From Pseudaminobacter sp040045035 (lineage in GTDB: Bacteria; Pseudomonadota; Alphaproteobacteria; Rhizobiales; Rhizobiaceae), in the NCBI RefSeq assembly GCF_040045035.1, contig NZ_JBDZDS010000009.1, positions 1-64,000 on the forward strand: 64,000 nucleotides of DNA, written 5' to 3'. Positions 32,408 through 41,163 of the stretch are shown in pieces (within the stretch, counting starts at the first letter, position 1; the number at the start of each line of letters is the position of its first letter). The notes beneath the pieces were generated by a model that did not search any database, was not told the DNA's origin, and saw only the letters and a list, made by a program, of their open reading frames with translations. A program made the translations under genes and the position numbers.

Positions 32408-33967
32408 CTATGGCTTGGCCAGAGCTTCGCGTAACAGCTCATTCAGGTTACGGCGGATGGTGCCCACCATCTTCACGCCGACGCCGCGCGCCAGCTTTTC
32501 AGAGAGCGCGAGCCCCGCCGCGACACGAAGCAGGGCTTCCACGTCCTCGGGATCGGTCTGCGCAAAGCTGACCATGAAGGGGTGGACAAGCGACAGCCTA
32601 ATTTCGAGTACCTGGACCCCATCACCCTGTGCGGGTTGGTCGCTCACCAAGAGCCAGTCCCCTTGTGCGGGGTCGCTCGTCAACTCAATGCGGAGCAGCC
32701 ATTTCTGATCGCGGAAGCTAATGGACAACTCCCGCGCCGCGAGCGTGGTTGGCTCAGGTTCCAGTGGCGTTTCGGTGGTTTCAACCGGCTGCTCGCTGGC
32801 AACACCCGGCAGGGCCTCAGGCAACGTCGCTTGCATGGCTTCCACAGCGCGGGCGATTGCTTTTTGGGCGGCGTCGGCAAGTTCGTTGCGCGCTGCCTGA
32901 ACACGATACAGGTCCGCCTGCCGCAGCATCGGAAGCTCGTCCGTGTCGAGTTCTTCCTTCAGTAATTCGAGGAAGGGCTGCTCGTTTTCGTCCCAGCGAA
33001 ATCCGTCTTTCGTGTGGCTGACTTCGAAGCCCTCAAGGTGCAATTCGCCAAAGAGCCTACGCCAGCGGAAGTTGCCCGGCTGGCCAAATATAAAGGGGGG
33101 GCGGTATCCTTCGTCGCCGCTCCCCTCAATCAGACGCCCGCGCCGGAATAGCGCGAAGCCCGACCGATTGGTGTTCATGGGGTCCATCAGGCCCGCGAAG
33201 CCATGCGCGGAAAGCCCGCCGCCAAGGTCAAACCTGATCTCGCGCCGCCATTCTTTCGCGCCTTCTTCAGCCTTGCGCGCGTACGGCGCCGAAAGGATAC
33301 GAGGCGGTGTATACTCAAGGAGGTCGTTGCTGAAACGAAGCTCAAGGATGCGGTCGCGCACGTAGACGCGGTAAATGTCCGTCAAGTGGTCCTTGATCTT
33401 ACCAACCGTTCGGCCAGCTGGAAGATGGTAGGGCTCGTCAAGAATGATCTCGGTGAAATGGGCGTTAGGCGAGGATGGTTTTTCGTCGATGTCGAGTTCT
33501 TCGAGTTGGTCTCGCACGATTTTCGCAACATCGAAGCGGACCATTCGCTCGGCGGTTTCTCCGAGGGCCTTGGTGCGCACCGACCAGCGAGGGGCGAACC
33601 AGCAAGCGGCGCTCTTCATGCCCATACCGAACTCGGACAATCCTGTGCGGTCAGGCGGAATCGCGGCGGGCCGGAACGCGCGCGGAAAATCGCGCAACGC
33701 GATGCCAGCGGCATTGTCACGGATGACAATACGCGCCGGTGTAGTGTTCTCGACAGTAATGCCAACCTTCAGACGGAAGTCGGGGCCGTGCAGTGCCTCA
33801 AGGCGCAATTTGTTGGCAAGGTAGCTTTGAACGGCATTGTCAACGAACTCGGCCAGGGCGAACCATGTTTTGTAATTCAGGTGTCGGAGAATGGAGAGAA
33901 CGCTGACGCCGGGGCGGATCGGTACCGCCGTGATGGTTTCCTCACTCGCAGCCTGTTCAGACACCAA
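32408..33967 (-). CDS. MORC/MutL-type GHKL ATPase
   Basis: A 519-residue protein. The GHKL ATP-binding motifs are in order: E40-F-V-D-N44 (N box), RDNAAGI near 83-88 (G1) and GLSEFGMGMKSAA near 108-120 (G2), followed by a transducer-like S5 domain and a long C-terminus with a helical QAARNELADAAQKAIARAVEAMQ stretch, in part coiled. Such MORC-like ATPases are thought to clamp DNA in R-M-associated systems. The gene overlaps the methyltransferase by eleven bases and precedes Z1. Confidence 0.85.
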   Translation of the reverse strand: MVSEQAASEETITAVPIRPGVSVLSILRHLNYKTWFALAEFVDNAVQSYLANKLRLEALHGPDFRLKVGITVENTTPARIVIRDNAAGIALRDFPRAFRPAAIPPDRTGLSEFGMGMKSAACWFAPRWSVRTKALGETAERMVRFDVAKIVRDQLEELDIDEKPSSPNAHFTEIILDEPYHLPAGRTVGKIKDHLTDIYRVYVRDRILELRFSNDLLEYTPPRILSAPYARKAEEGAKEWRREIRFDLGGGLSAHGFAGLMDPMNTNRSGFALFRRGRLIEGSGDEGYRPPFIFGQPGNFRWRRLFGELHLEGFEVSHTKDGFRWDENEQPFLELLKEELDTDELPMLRQADLYRVQAARNELADAAQKAIARAVEAMQATLPEALPGVASEQPVETTETPLEPEPTTLAARELSISFRDQKWLLRIELTSDPAQGDWLLVSDQPAQGDGVQVLEIRLSLVHPFMVSFAQTDPEDVEALLRVAAGLALSEKLARGVGVKMVGTIRRNLNELLREALAKP

Positions 33968-35291
33968 GGCTGCTCTCCGTGCAGAGGGGCACCTCGCGAC
34001 GGACGACGCTGTGCAATGTTGGCGGGGTCAGCAAAGCCTTGGCTACAGCGGAGATGACATCGACGTTGACCGCATTGCCAAGTGCTTTGTGGGCGGCGGT
34101 CTGGCTGTCGGGCAAATGCGTTAGCCTGCCCATGCTTTGAAGCCGGGCACATTCGCGCATCGTCATGTATCGGCGCTCCCACGGGATTACCGGCACTTGG
34201 CTCGTGGTGAGGGCGACGAGCGACGGCGCTGCGGTGGGCCGCTTGGCCCGTATCCCTGATGCACGAAACTGGATGATCGTCTGCCACAGGTCCCGCGGCC
34301 CACCCTTCCAGTTCCATTCAAGCTTCTGGAAACTGGGTGCGAATTCTCTGATCCTAGGAAGCCATGGATCAATCACGGCCTTGTGGCGCCCATAGAACTC
34401 GCGGTTCTGCCGGATGAAATGCTGCTTCCATTCGGGGAAAGTGGCGACCTCATCCAGTGCATAGGCAGGTAAAGCCTTGCTGACCTCATTCGCGCTCAGG
34501 CCTTTTAGCGGGCGCCCGAGCGCGCCCTTGAAGGACGCGATGGCATCGAAGCCAAGTTCGTGCGGCGTCTGGTCGCGGTATGGATATGTGGCCCCGAACT
34601 CCATCGCCCAGATGGGAAAGGAGGGAAGCTCCTCGTCCTTGGGGAGCGCATCAAGAAGCGCCTGCCACGTCTCTAGGTATTCAATAAATTTCGCGCTGAG
34701 CTCGCGCGCGTCCTTCGGGTTCTTGTCGAGAACGCTCTTGATCGTGACCTCGTCCGGCTTGTGTGTCGGCTCCGGCCACGAAAAGTGCTCCAGCCCCCCG
34801 CGCGCGCCGACGATGATGGCACGCTCGCGCACCTGCGGCACTCCGAACATGTACGGCGAGAGCTTGTGTTTATCGACCTGGTATCCCAGTTGTTCCAGCC
34901 TGGCCTTGATCTTCTCCCACGTCTTGCCGCCGTCGTGCCGCAGCAGGTTCGGCACGTTCTCGATTAGCAGGTAGGCGGGCTTGTGCGTGTCCAGAATCTT
35001 CAGAACGTAGTCGAACAGGTCGCCCCACTGCGGGCAGTCAAAGCCGAGTTGGTCGCCCGCCTTCGAGAATGGCTGACATGGGAATCCTGCGCATAGGATG
35101 TCATGGGGTGGCACGGTGGCATAGGCTTCGCGGATGTCGCCTTGAGGGCGAACGTCGAAGTTCTTTTCATAGAGGTCGGCGAGCGCGGGGTCGAGTTCGG
35201 AAGCGAACGCGCACGTGTGTCCAAGCCGCTCAAGGGCTTGGTGGAATCCGCCCAGCCCTGCGAACAGGTCGATGAATCTCAACCCCGTCAC
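33957..35291 (-). CDS. dcm: DNA (cytosine-5-)-methyltransferase
   Basis: A 444-residue C5-cytosine methyltransferase. Motif I FIDLFAGLGGF (6-16), catalytic Cys72 in PCQPFS, motif VI ENV near 111, motif VIII QVRERAIIV near 150 and a C-terminal motif IX/X block (ERYMTMRECARLQSM; AHKALGNAVNV). The target-recognition region lies between about 200 and 340; the recognition sequence cannot be read off. Four bases separate it from the RHH gene upstream. The Vsr gene nearby, specific for T:G mismatches left by deaminated 5-methylcytosine, fits a C5 methylase. Confidence 0.92.
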   Translation of the reverse strand: MTGLRFIDLFAGLGGFHQALERLGHTCAFASELDPALADLYEKNFDVRPQGDIREAYATVPPHDILCAGFPCQPFSKAGDQLGFDCPQWGDLFDYVLKILDTHKPAYLLIENVPNLLRHDGGKTWEKIKARLEQLGYQVDKHKLSPYMFGVPQVRERAIIVGARGGLEHFSWPEPTHKPDEVTIKSVLDKNPKDARELSAKFIEYLETWQALLDALPKDEELPSFPIWAMEFGATYPYRDQTPHELGFDAIASFKGALGRPLKGLSANEVSKALPAYALDEVATFPEWKQHFIRQNREFYGRHKAVIDPWLPRIREFAPSFQKLEWNWKGGPRDLWQTIIQFRASGIRAKRPTAAPSLVALTTSQVPVIPWERRYMTMRECARLQSMGRLTHLPDSQTAAHKALGNAVNVDVISAVAKALLTPPTLHSVVRREVPLCTESSLGV

Positions 35292-35295
35292 GGTC

Positions 35296-35481
35296 TTAAT
35301 CGTCCAACGGAAAAGTAAGCTGCCGGGTGGCGTGCCGCTCCAAGAGGTCTTTTATGGCGACATTCACGACATACTGTAGAGTGAGAGGTGGGCGATGCCC
35401 CTCGGCAAGGGCGCGCAACGCGTCGTAATCTCCCATATCTAGGGAGACGGTAAACCGCTTCTGTTGCTTAGCTCTGGCCAT
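35296..35481 (-). CDS. ribbon-helix-helix regulator of the methylase operon
   Basis: A 61-residue protein: a basic start (MARAKQQKRF), a beta strand (FTVSLDMGDYDAL) and helices (LTLQYVVNVAIKDLLERH), the layout of a ribbon-helix-helix DNA-binding protein. The ATG at 35481 is preferred over an upstream start because the palindromic operator pair sits directly before it. It is co-transcribed with the methylase four bases downstream, so it probably acts as a control protein that limits early expression of the defence genes. Confidence 0.65.
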   Translation of the reverse strand: MARAKQQKRFTVSLDMGDYDALRALAEGHRPPLTLQYVVNVAIKDLLERHATRQLTFPLDD

Positions 35482-35509
35482 GGTGCACCTCTTTGCACCA
35501 GGGTGCACC
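35482..35509. promoter_or_regulatory. paired GGTGCACC operator before the RHH gene
   Basis: GGTGCACC at 35482-35489 and again at 35502-35509, with centres exactly 20 bp apart (two helical turns) and a half site TGCACC between them. The first copy abuts the start codon of the RHH gene. This is the geometry expected for cooperative binding of RHH dimers and autoregulation. Confidence 0.55.
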
Positions 35510-35532
35510 ACATTAAGGCGGTTGTCGATAGC

Positions 35533-35979
35533 CTATTTGCCAAGATGATTACTTACTAATTGCATGAGTGATGCTATATCTTTGGTTTCGCATTCCCAAA
35601 CCACCAGCACATCCCAGCCAAGCCTGTGTAGCTTTTCAATAGATTCCTGGTCTCGCTCCACGTTGCGCTGTAGTTTATGGCCCCAGTAATCCCTCCGCGT
35701 TTCCGGTATTCTGCCGCTAAGCTTACAGTCGTGGCGGTGCCAGAAGCACCCATGGACGAAGATAACTTTCCGCAGCGAAGGAAATGTCAGGTCAGGCGTG
35801 CCGGGAAGATCGCGACGGTGAAGTCTGTACCTATAGCCCATACGGTGGACAAGGCTTCGAACGAGAAGCTCCGGCTTCGTGTTCGCCTTGCGAATCCGCG
35901 CCATGCGCTCACGCACACCCTCCGGTACATCCGGAAATGCACTGGGTCTGTTCTTCGTCGGTTTAGAGCGTGCGTCCAT
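35533..35979 (-). CDS. vsr: very short patch repair endonuclease (Vsr)
   Basis: A 148-residue protein with the Vsr core: ELLVRSLVHRMGYRYRLHRRDLPGTPDLTFP, where D63 is the metal-binding Asp, and VIFVHGCFWHRHDC with the catalytic His and the zinc-site cysteine and histidines. The ATG at 35979 gives the usual length. It nicks T:G mismatches created by deamination of 5-methylcytosine and so protects the host from mutation by the methylase two genes downstream. It lies 51 bases before the RHH start, separated by the operator, so the two may have different promoters. Confidence 0.9.
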   Translation of the reverse strand: MDARSKPTKNRPSAFPDVPEGVRERMARIRKANTKPELLVRSLVHRMGYRYRLHRRDLPGTPDLTFPSLRKVIFVHGCFWHRHDCKLSGRIPETRRDYWGHKLQRNVERDQESIEKLHRLGWDVLVVWECETKDIASLMQLVSNHLGK

Positions 35980-36165
35980 GTCACTGCGCCAACCATCCAA
36001 GTTCCTCAGGGAAGCGCCTCCATAAGGCACGGTGCGCCAGTGGGGTTGTTTGCGATGCGTACCGCCCTCCTATTCCTGAGCACTTTGTCGAGTTGTGTAT
36101 GTAGATTAACTCCACGATGGACAGGATTTTCATATCGGGACGGGAAACGTCAAACGTCGGGGCGC

Positions 36166-36435
36166 TCAGCCGGCGTCATCGTCATCGATTTCGAGCGATG
36201 GCATACCGCCGTTCAAGCGCACCTCCAGCGCCTGTACCTTTTTGTGCAGTCGAGCCAGTTCGCGGTCATGCGCTTCTACCTTGGCCTCAATCGGGTCTTC
36301 GGCAGCAAATGACGCTTCCAACCGCACGTTGATTTCGCCGTTCATCGTCCGGCCATTCTGTTTGGCAGCTTCTTCGATCTTCTTCCGAAGCTCGACAGAG
36401 ATGCGCAGTTTCATGTCTGGGGCAATTTCGATCAT
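36166..36435 (-). CDS. Arc-like ribbon-helix-helix protein
   Basis: An 89-residue protein. The Arc-type core (MKLRISVELRKKIEEAAKQNGRTMNGEINVRLEASF, about residues 8-43 in parts) carries the conserved G-R-T-M-N-G-E-I. It is followed by a coiled coil (EAKVEAHDRELARLHKKVQALEVRL) likely to make it oligomeric, and an acidic end. It is divergent from a second, shorter Arc-like gene at 36525, with a set of GGGTA/TACCC sites between them. It probably represses one or both promoters, including that of the recombinase. Confidence 0.75.
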   Translation of the reverse strand: MIEIAPDMKLRISVELRKKIEEAAKQNGRTMNGEINVRLEASFAAEDPIEAKVEAHDRELARLHKKVQALEVRLNGGMPSLEIDDDDAG

Positions 36436-36510
36436 GGGTAATTGATACCCCGGTAAGGGGTTGACGGGAAGAGGTAAGCATGACTACCCTCTTAGGGTAA
36501 TTAACTACCC
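36436..36510. promoter_or_regulatory. multiple GGGTA/TACCC operators between two Arc-like genes
   Basis: GGGTA 36436-36440 and TACCC 36446-36450 form one palindrome touching the start codon of the minus-strand Arc-like gene. TACCC 36485-36489, GGGTA 36495-36499 and TACCC 36506-36510 form two overlapping inverted pairs before the plus-strand gene. This is typical of a divergent, autoregulated control region. Confidence 0.6.
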
Positions 36511-36524
36511 AAAAGGAGGGGCGC

Positions 36525-36683
36525 ATGCCCATCGATAACCTGAAGGTTCGTGTTCCGCATGAAGTGAAGGAGTGGCTGAAGGCCCGCGCGGAAGCGAACT
36601 GTCGCACCATGAACGGCGAAATCCTCGCCCTCCTGCAGGCCACGAAACTGGCGGAACGCAAGGTCAAGAGGGAGGCTGCATGA
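36525..36683 (+). CDS. minimal Arc-like ribbon-helix-helix protein
   Basis: A 52-residue protein: MPIDNLKVRVPHEVKEW then LKARAEANCRTMNGEILALL, an almost bare Arc fold sharing the R-T-M-N-G-E-I core with the divergent partner. An excellent RBS (AAAAGGAGGGGCGC) precedes the ATG. Its TGA overlaps the ATG of the serine recombinase gene (ATGA), so it is translationally coupled to it and may serve as its control factor. Confidence 0.75.
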   Translation: MPIDNLKVRVPHEVKEWLKARAEANCRTMNGEILALLQATKLAERKVKREAA

Positions 36684-38347
36684 TGCCCCCCGGCCAACTG
36701 ATCAAAGCGGCGGCTTATGCCCGCTTTTCCACGGAGCATCAGAACGAGCGCAGCACCGACGATCAGCTTGACCTATGCCGCGACTTCGCCAAGCGTGAGG
36801 GGTTCGAGATTGTCGCCACCTATGCCGACAAGGCTATTTCGGGCGCTTCGCTGCATGGTCGGCACGAGTTGCAACGGATGGTCCAAGCCGCGCATTTGAG
36901 ACAGTTCGATGTCATCATCGTTGAACACATGGATCGTCTGTCCCGCGATATGGAAGACGCGGCTGGCCTGTTTAAACGGCTATCCTTCATTGGCTGCAAG
37001 ATCATTGAAGTCCACGGGGGAGTGGCCACAACGCTTACAGTCGGCATGCGGGCGATGTTTGCTCAAATGTTCCGCGAGGAAAACGTGCACAAGGTCAGGC
37101 GCGGCATGACCGGCCTCATCAAGCAGGGCCTTTCGGCTGGCGGCAAAGCCTATGGCTACAAGCCCGACCCCGCCAATCGCGGCAAGCCGATCATTGTGCA
37201 GCAAGAGGCCGCCATAGTTGTCCGCATTTTCGAGGACTACGCCAAGGGCGTCTCCCCGAAGGCGATATGCAAGCGGCTCAACGCGGAGTTCGTAAAGCCG
37301 CCGCGCGGCAAGCTGTGGGCACCATCGGCGTTATACGGCTTCGCATCCCGTGGCACCGGCATGTTGCGCAATCCCATCTATGTGGGTCGCATCGTGTGGG
37401 GCAAGGTGCAGATGGTGAAAGACCCGAGCACCGGCAAGCGTGTCTCCCGCCCAAATCCCGAGGGCGAATGGAAGACCGCCGATGCTCCCGAGCTGCGCAT
37501 CGTCCCGGATGAGCTTTTCGACGCCGTACAGGCGCAAATCGCCGGACGTGCGCAGACGGCAAAGGGCGGACCTATCAGAGGCAACAATCGGCCCAAACGG
37601 CTTCTCTCCGGCTTGCTGAAGTGTGGTGCCTGCGGCTCTGGCATGGCCGTGGCGGGCGTGGACAAGTCGGGCAGGACGCGCCTTCGCTGTTCCGCCCACA
37701 CCAATAGCGGAGCCTGCCCAGACCCGAAGACTTTCTATCTCGCTGACGTGGAGGAACTGGTTATCAGCAGCCTGACGAAGGAGCTTGCCAGTCCCGACCA
37801 GATCAAGGTCTACGCCGAACGCTACGTCAAGGGCCGCATCGAACAGGACGTGCACGAGAATCGCCGCCGTGCCGAGATCGAAGCCCGCATAGCCGCCATC
37901 GCGAAGGACAATGACCGGCTTTTGGACCTGCTCATGACAGGCATGGGGGATCAGGACGCCATCGACGCCCGAATGAAAGCACAAGGCCGGGAGAGGGACG
38001 AACTCAAGCAGGAGCTTGCCCGCCTGCCCAAGGGCAGCAATGTCATCCTGCATGCGACCACCATCAAGGCGTTCGCCGACAAACTCACTTCGCGCAGCGC
38101 CGATCCGCAGCATCGGACGCGGGCGAGGCTGGAAGCCACGCTTCACTTGCTGGATGACATGGGGGAGCTTGGCCCGATTGTGCGCGAACTGATCCGCTCG
38201 ATCACGCTCTATCGCGAAGATAACAGGCGGCTGACGATCAAGGTGGAGGCCAGCCTAGTTCCATTCCTACAGCAGGACGACAAACCACTGGGGGCTGACG
38301 TGATGGTAGCGGAGGAGGGATTTGAACCCCCGACACAAGGATTATGA
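36680..38347 (+). CDS. large serine recombinase (integrase of the island)
   Basis: A 555-residue protein. The resolvase domain has the nucleophile S17 in AAAYARFSTEHQ. The recombinase domain (GYKPDPANRGKPIIVQ ... ICKRLNAEFV) and a zinc ribbon (LKCGACGSGMAV ... RLRCSAHTNSGAC) follow, then a coiled-coil-rich C-terminus (IAAIAKDNDRLLDLL and RERDELKQELARL). The last 14 codons (VAEEGFEPPTQGL) are translated from the antisense of the tRNA-Met gene, so the reading frame was completed by integration at that tRNA or evolved across the junction. It is the likely enzyme that inserted and could excise the adjoining island. Confidence 0.9.
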   Translation: MMPPGQLIKAAAYARFSTEHQNERSTDDQLDLCRDFAKREGFEIVATYADKAISGASLHGRHELQRMVQAAHLRQFDVIIVEHMDRLSRDMEDAAGLFKRLSFIGCKIIEVHGGVATTLTVGMRAMFAQMFREENVHKVRRGMTGLIKQGLSAGGKAYGYKPDPANRGKPIIVQQEAAIVVRIFEDYAKGVSPKAICKRLNAEFVKPPRGKLWAPSALYGFASRGTGMLRNPIYVGRIVWGKVQMVKDPSTGKRVSRPNPEGEWKTADAPELRIVPDELFDAVQAQIAGRAQTAKGGPIRGNNRPKRLLSGLLKCGACGSGMAVAGVDKSGRTRLRCSAHTNSGACPDPKTFYLADVEELVISSLTKELASPDQIKVYAERYVKGRIEQDVHENRRRAEIEARIAAIAKDNDRLLDLLMTGMGDQDAIDARMKAQGRERDELKQELARLPKGSNVILHATTIKAFADKLTSRSADPQHRTRARLEATLHLLDDMGELGPIVRELIRSITLYREDNRRLTIKVEASLVPFLQQDDKPLGADVMVAEEGFEPPTQGL

Positions 38348-38380
38348 TTCCTCTGCTCTAACCAACTGAGCTACTCCGCC
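38304..38380 (-). tRNA. tRNA-Met (CAT), elongator type
   Basis: A 77-nt cloverleaf on the minus strand: acceptor GGCGGAG, D arm GCTC...GAGC, anticodon stem GAGGA/TCCTT (ends with a G-T pair) with loop ATCATAA and anticodon CAT, T arm with GGGGGTTCAAATCCC, and an encoded CCA. It resembles alphaproteobacterial elongator tRNA-Met; tRNA-Ile2 with a modified CAT anticodon is a less likely reading. It remains intact although an island is inserted at its 3' end. Confidence 0.93.
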
Positions 38381-38623
38381 CCCGCAGCAGAAAGCTTGAA
38401 ATCCGCCGAGACCGGCAGGTCATTTCGAAGCGCTTCGCTAAGGCTGGGCGGATATAAGGTTGCAGCGCCCGACCTGTCAAGCAGCTAACTTAGTGTCGGA
38501 TTGACGATTTGTTGCGGCAGAAGCGGAGCCGGTTCACCAATTTGGCAGGACGGGCGGGGTTGAGTTCGAACCGGCGCACAGTTATGTCTCCGCCACCTGT
38601 CTCTTGAGTTCAAAAAAAGATCG

Positions 38624-39577
38624 ATGAAACCGCGAATTGCTGTCCTGGGCTGTGGATATTGGGGCTCGAACCATATCCGTACCCTCAAGGCGCTCGGCGC
38701 CCTCCATGCGGTTTCCGACGCCAACCGCGCGCGCGCCGAAGGGTTTGCCAGCGAGCAGGAGTGTCTCGCGATCGAGCCCGACGCGCTGTTTGCACGCCCC
38801 GACATTGATGCCATCGTCATGGCGCTGCCGCCGCAGTTTCACGCCGAGACGGCGATCAAGGCGATCGAGAGCGGCAAGGATGTGCTGGTCGAAAAGCCTA
38901 TCGCACTCACCGTGGCCGATGCCGAGCGCGCCGTGGCCGCGGCCGAGGCCAATGGCCGTGTCTTCATGGTCGGCCATGTGCTGCGTTTCCACCCCGCCTT
39001 CGAGAAGCTGAAGGAACTGATCGACAACGGCGAGCTCGGCGAGGTGAAATACATCCATTCGCACCGCCTGGGTCTCGGCAAGTTCCATACGGAAAACGAT
39101 GCCCTGTGGGACCTGGCTCCGCACGACCTGTCGATGATCCTGGCGATCACCGGTTCGGCGCCGGTCGAGATCCGCGGCGAGGGGGCGGCGATCCTCGACC
39201 ATCTCAGCGATTTCGCGCATCTGCACATGCGCTTCCCCAACGGCTTGCGCAGCCATCTGTTCGCCTCGCGTCTCAATCCCTATCGGGAGCGGCGGCTGAC
39301 GGTCGTCGGCAACAAGGCGATGGCGGTGTTCGACGACGTCGAGCCGTGGGAGCGCAAGCTTGCCGTCTATCGTCATGCCGTATGGCAGGACAGCGGCCAG
39401 TGGGCCTTCACCACCAACGAGCCGACCTATGTCCCGGTCGGCGAAGGCATGCCGCTGACGCGGGAGCTGGAGCATTTCATCTCCTGCATCCAGACGCGTG
39501 AGACGCCGCGAACCAGCGGAGAAGAGGCCATCACGGTGCTGAGCATCCTGACGGCCGGTTCCGTCGGCCACGACTGA
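38624..39577 (+). CDS. Gfo/Idh/MocA-family oxidoreductase
   Basis: A 317-residue NAD(P)-dependent dehydrogenase of sugar derivatives. The N-terminal Rossmann motif VLGCGYWGSNHIRTL (6-20) is followed by the EKPIALT motif near 90-96, which carries the conserved Lys. The C-terminal alpha/beta domain (HSHRLGLGKFHTENDALWDLAPHDL) resembles UDP-N-acetylglucosamine 3-dehydrogenases of the WlbA/WbpB type. No polysaccharide genes are adjacent, so the substrate is not assigned. Confidence 0.85.
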   Translation: MKPRIAVLGCGYWGSNHIRTLKALGALHAVSDANRARAEGFASEQECLAIEPDALFARPDIDAIVMALPPQFHAETAIKAIESGKDVLVEKPIALTVADAERAVAAAEANGRVFMVGHVLRFHPAFEKLKELIDNGELGEVKYIHSHRLGLGKFHTENDALWDLAPHDLSMILAITGSAPVEIRGEGAAILDHLSDFAHLHMRFPNGLRSHLFASRLNPYRERRLTVVGNKAMAVFDDVEPWERKLAVYRHAVWQDSGQWAFTTNEPTYVPVGEGMPLTRELEHFISCIQTRETPRTSGEEAITVLSILTAGSVGHD

Positions 39578-39694
39578 GAAGACGCAACCGGCCACAGGCG
39601 CGCTGCGACTGCGATTTCAAAAAAACGGGATGGAATCAAATCGGAGCTGCCGCGCGTGGTGTCGGGCGCAGCTTCCGCTTGCAGTGCTGCAGGC

Positions 39695-40885
39695 CTATTC
39701 GGCCGCGACCGGGCCGGGCGTTGCCGCGAGCTTCGACAGCATTGCCTCGGCCTCGGCGCCGCGCTCGGAACGCTCGATGAAGCCGCCGCCCAGCACCCGC
39801 GCGTCATTGCCGTCATCCTCGTAGAGGACGCAGGCCTGTCCGGGAGCGATGCCGGATTCGCCATCGCCGAGTTCGACCCAGGTGACGCCGTCGCGATTGT
39901 GCAGCATTGCCGGGCGAGGGGGGCGCGTCGAGCGCACCTTGGCGAAAAGCTCCACGCCTTCCGGCGCGATCTCGCTCAGTGGTGAGTCGCCCAGCCAGTT
40001 CATGTTGCGCAGATAGACCTTGTGCGTCTCCAGCGCCTCGCGCGGGCCGACGATGACTCGGGCGTGCTCGGCGTCGAGGTGCACGACATAAAGCGGCTCG
40101 CCCGAGGCGATGCCGATGCCGCGCCGCTGGCCGATGGTATAGCGCAGGATGCCCTCGTGCTTGCCCAGCACGCGACCGTCGATGTGGACGATGTCGCCCG
40201 GCGTCGCGGCCGAAGGCTTCAGCTTGGCGATGATGTCGGAATATTTGCCCTGCGGCACGAAGCAGATGTCCTGGCTGTCATGCTTGTTGGCAACCGACAG
40301 GCCCATCTCCTCGGCAATGGCGCGCACTGCCGGCTTCGACATGCCGCCGAGCGGGAAGCGCAGATAGTCGATCTGCTCTTGCGTGGTGGCAAACAGGAAA
40401 TAGCTCTGGTCGCGGTCGGCATCGACCGGACGGTAGAGCGCGCGGTGCGCGCCGTTGGCGCGGCTGCGGATGTAGTGGCCGGTGGCCAGGGCGTCTGCGC
40501 CGAGTTCGCGCGCAGTCTCCAGCAGGTCGGCGAACTTGACCGTCTGGTTGCAGGAGACGCACGGAATGGGCGTCTCGCCCGACATGTAGCTTGCGGCGAA
40601 CGGGTCGATGACGGCCTTGCGGAAGCGCTCTTCGTAATTGAGCACATAGTGGGGGATGCCCAGCGTCTCGGACACCCGGCGCGCGTCATCGATGTCCTGT
40701 CCTGCGCAGCAGGAGCCCACGCGATGGGTGGCGGCGCCATGGTCGTAAAGCTGCAGCGTCACGCCCACGACGTCATAGCCTTCGCGCTTCAATATCCCGG
40801 CGACGACGGAGGAATCGACGCCGCCCGACATCGCAACCACGACGCGGGTGTCTTCAGGCCGTCCGGGCAGGTCCAGGCTGTTCAT
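39695..40885 (-). CDS. mnmA: tRNA-specific 2-thiouridylase MnmA
   Basis: A 396-residue enzyme making 2-thiouridine at position 34 of Lys, Glu and Gln tRNAs. ATP-pyrophosphatase loop AMSGGVDSSVVAG (near 18-30), the catalytic Cys in PCVSCNQTVKF and its partner Cys in GQACVLYEDD, and the tRNA-binding KHDSQDICF segment are all present. The C-terminal extension (GGGFIERSERGAEAEAML) is common in alphaproteobacteria. Confidence 0.95.
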   Translation of the reverse strand: MNSLDLPGRPEDTRVVVAMSGGVDSSVVAGILKREGYDVVGVTLQLYDHGAATHRVGSCCAGQDIDDARRVSETLGIPHYVLNYEERFRKAVIDPFAASYMSGETPIPCVSCNQTVKFADLLETARELGADALATGHYIRSRANGAHRALYRPVDADRDQSYFLFATTQEQIDYLRFPLGGMSKPAVRAIAEEMGLSVANKHDSQDICFVPQGKYSDIIAKLKPSAATPGDIVHIDGRVLGKHEGILRYTIGQRRGIGIASGEPLYVVHLDAEHARVIVGPREALETHKVYLRNMNWLGDSPLSEIAPEGVELFAKVRSTRPPRPAMLHNRDGVTWVELGDGESGIAPGQACVLYEDDGNDARVLGGGFIERSERGAEAEAMLSKLAATPGPVAAE

Positions 40886-41163
40886 CGGAAGTTGGTCCGT
40901 TTCAATGTTTCGGGCGTGTCATGCCAATGCGCGGAATATAGGTCAAGCGTGGGCAAAGTACCACCATTGGCAAGGCTTGCGGGCGCGGAGGCTCCATCCG
41001 TTCATCTTCTCCCGCATCGGTGGCCCCTGGTTTGCCGCGGAATTTATGGTGAACAAGAAGTTTACGATCATTACTCAAGGCTTACCGCGCGTTTAGGCAA
41101 TTTTTAAAGCTGCGGCGGTAATGTGGTTCCGATTGGGTCTTTGAGTTTTGTGTAGAGAGTACT

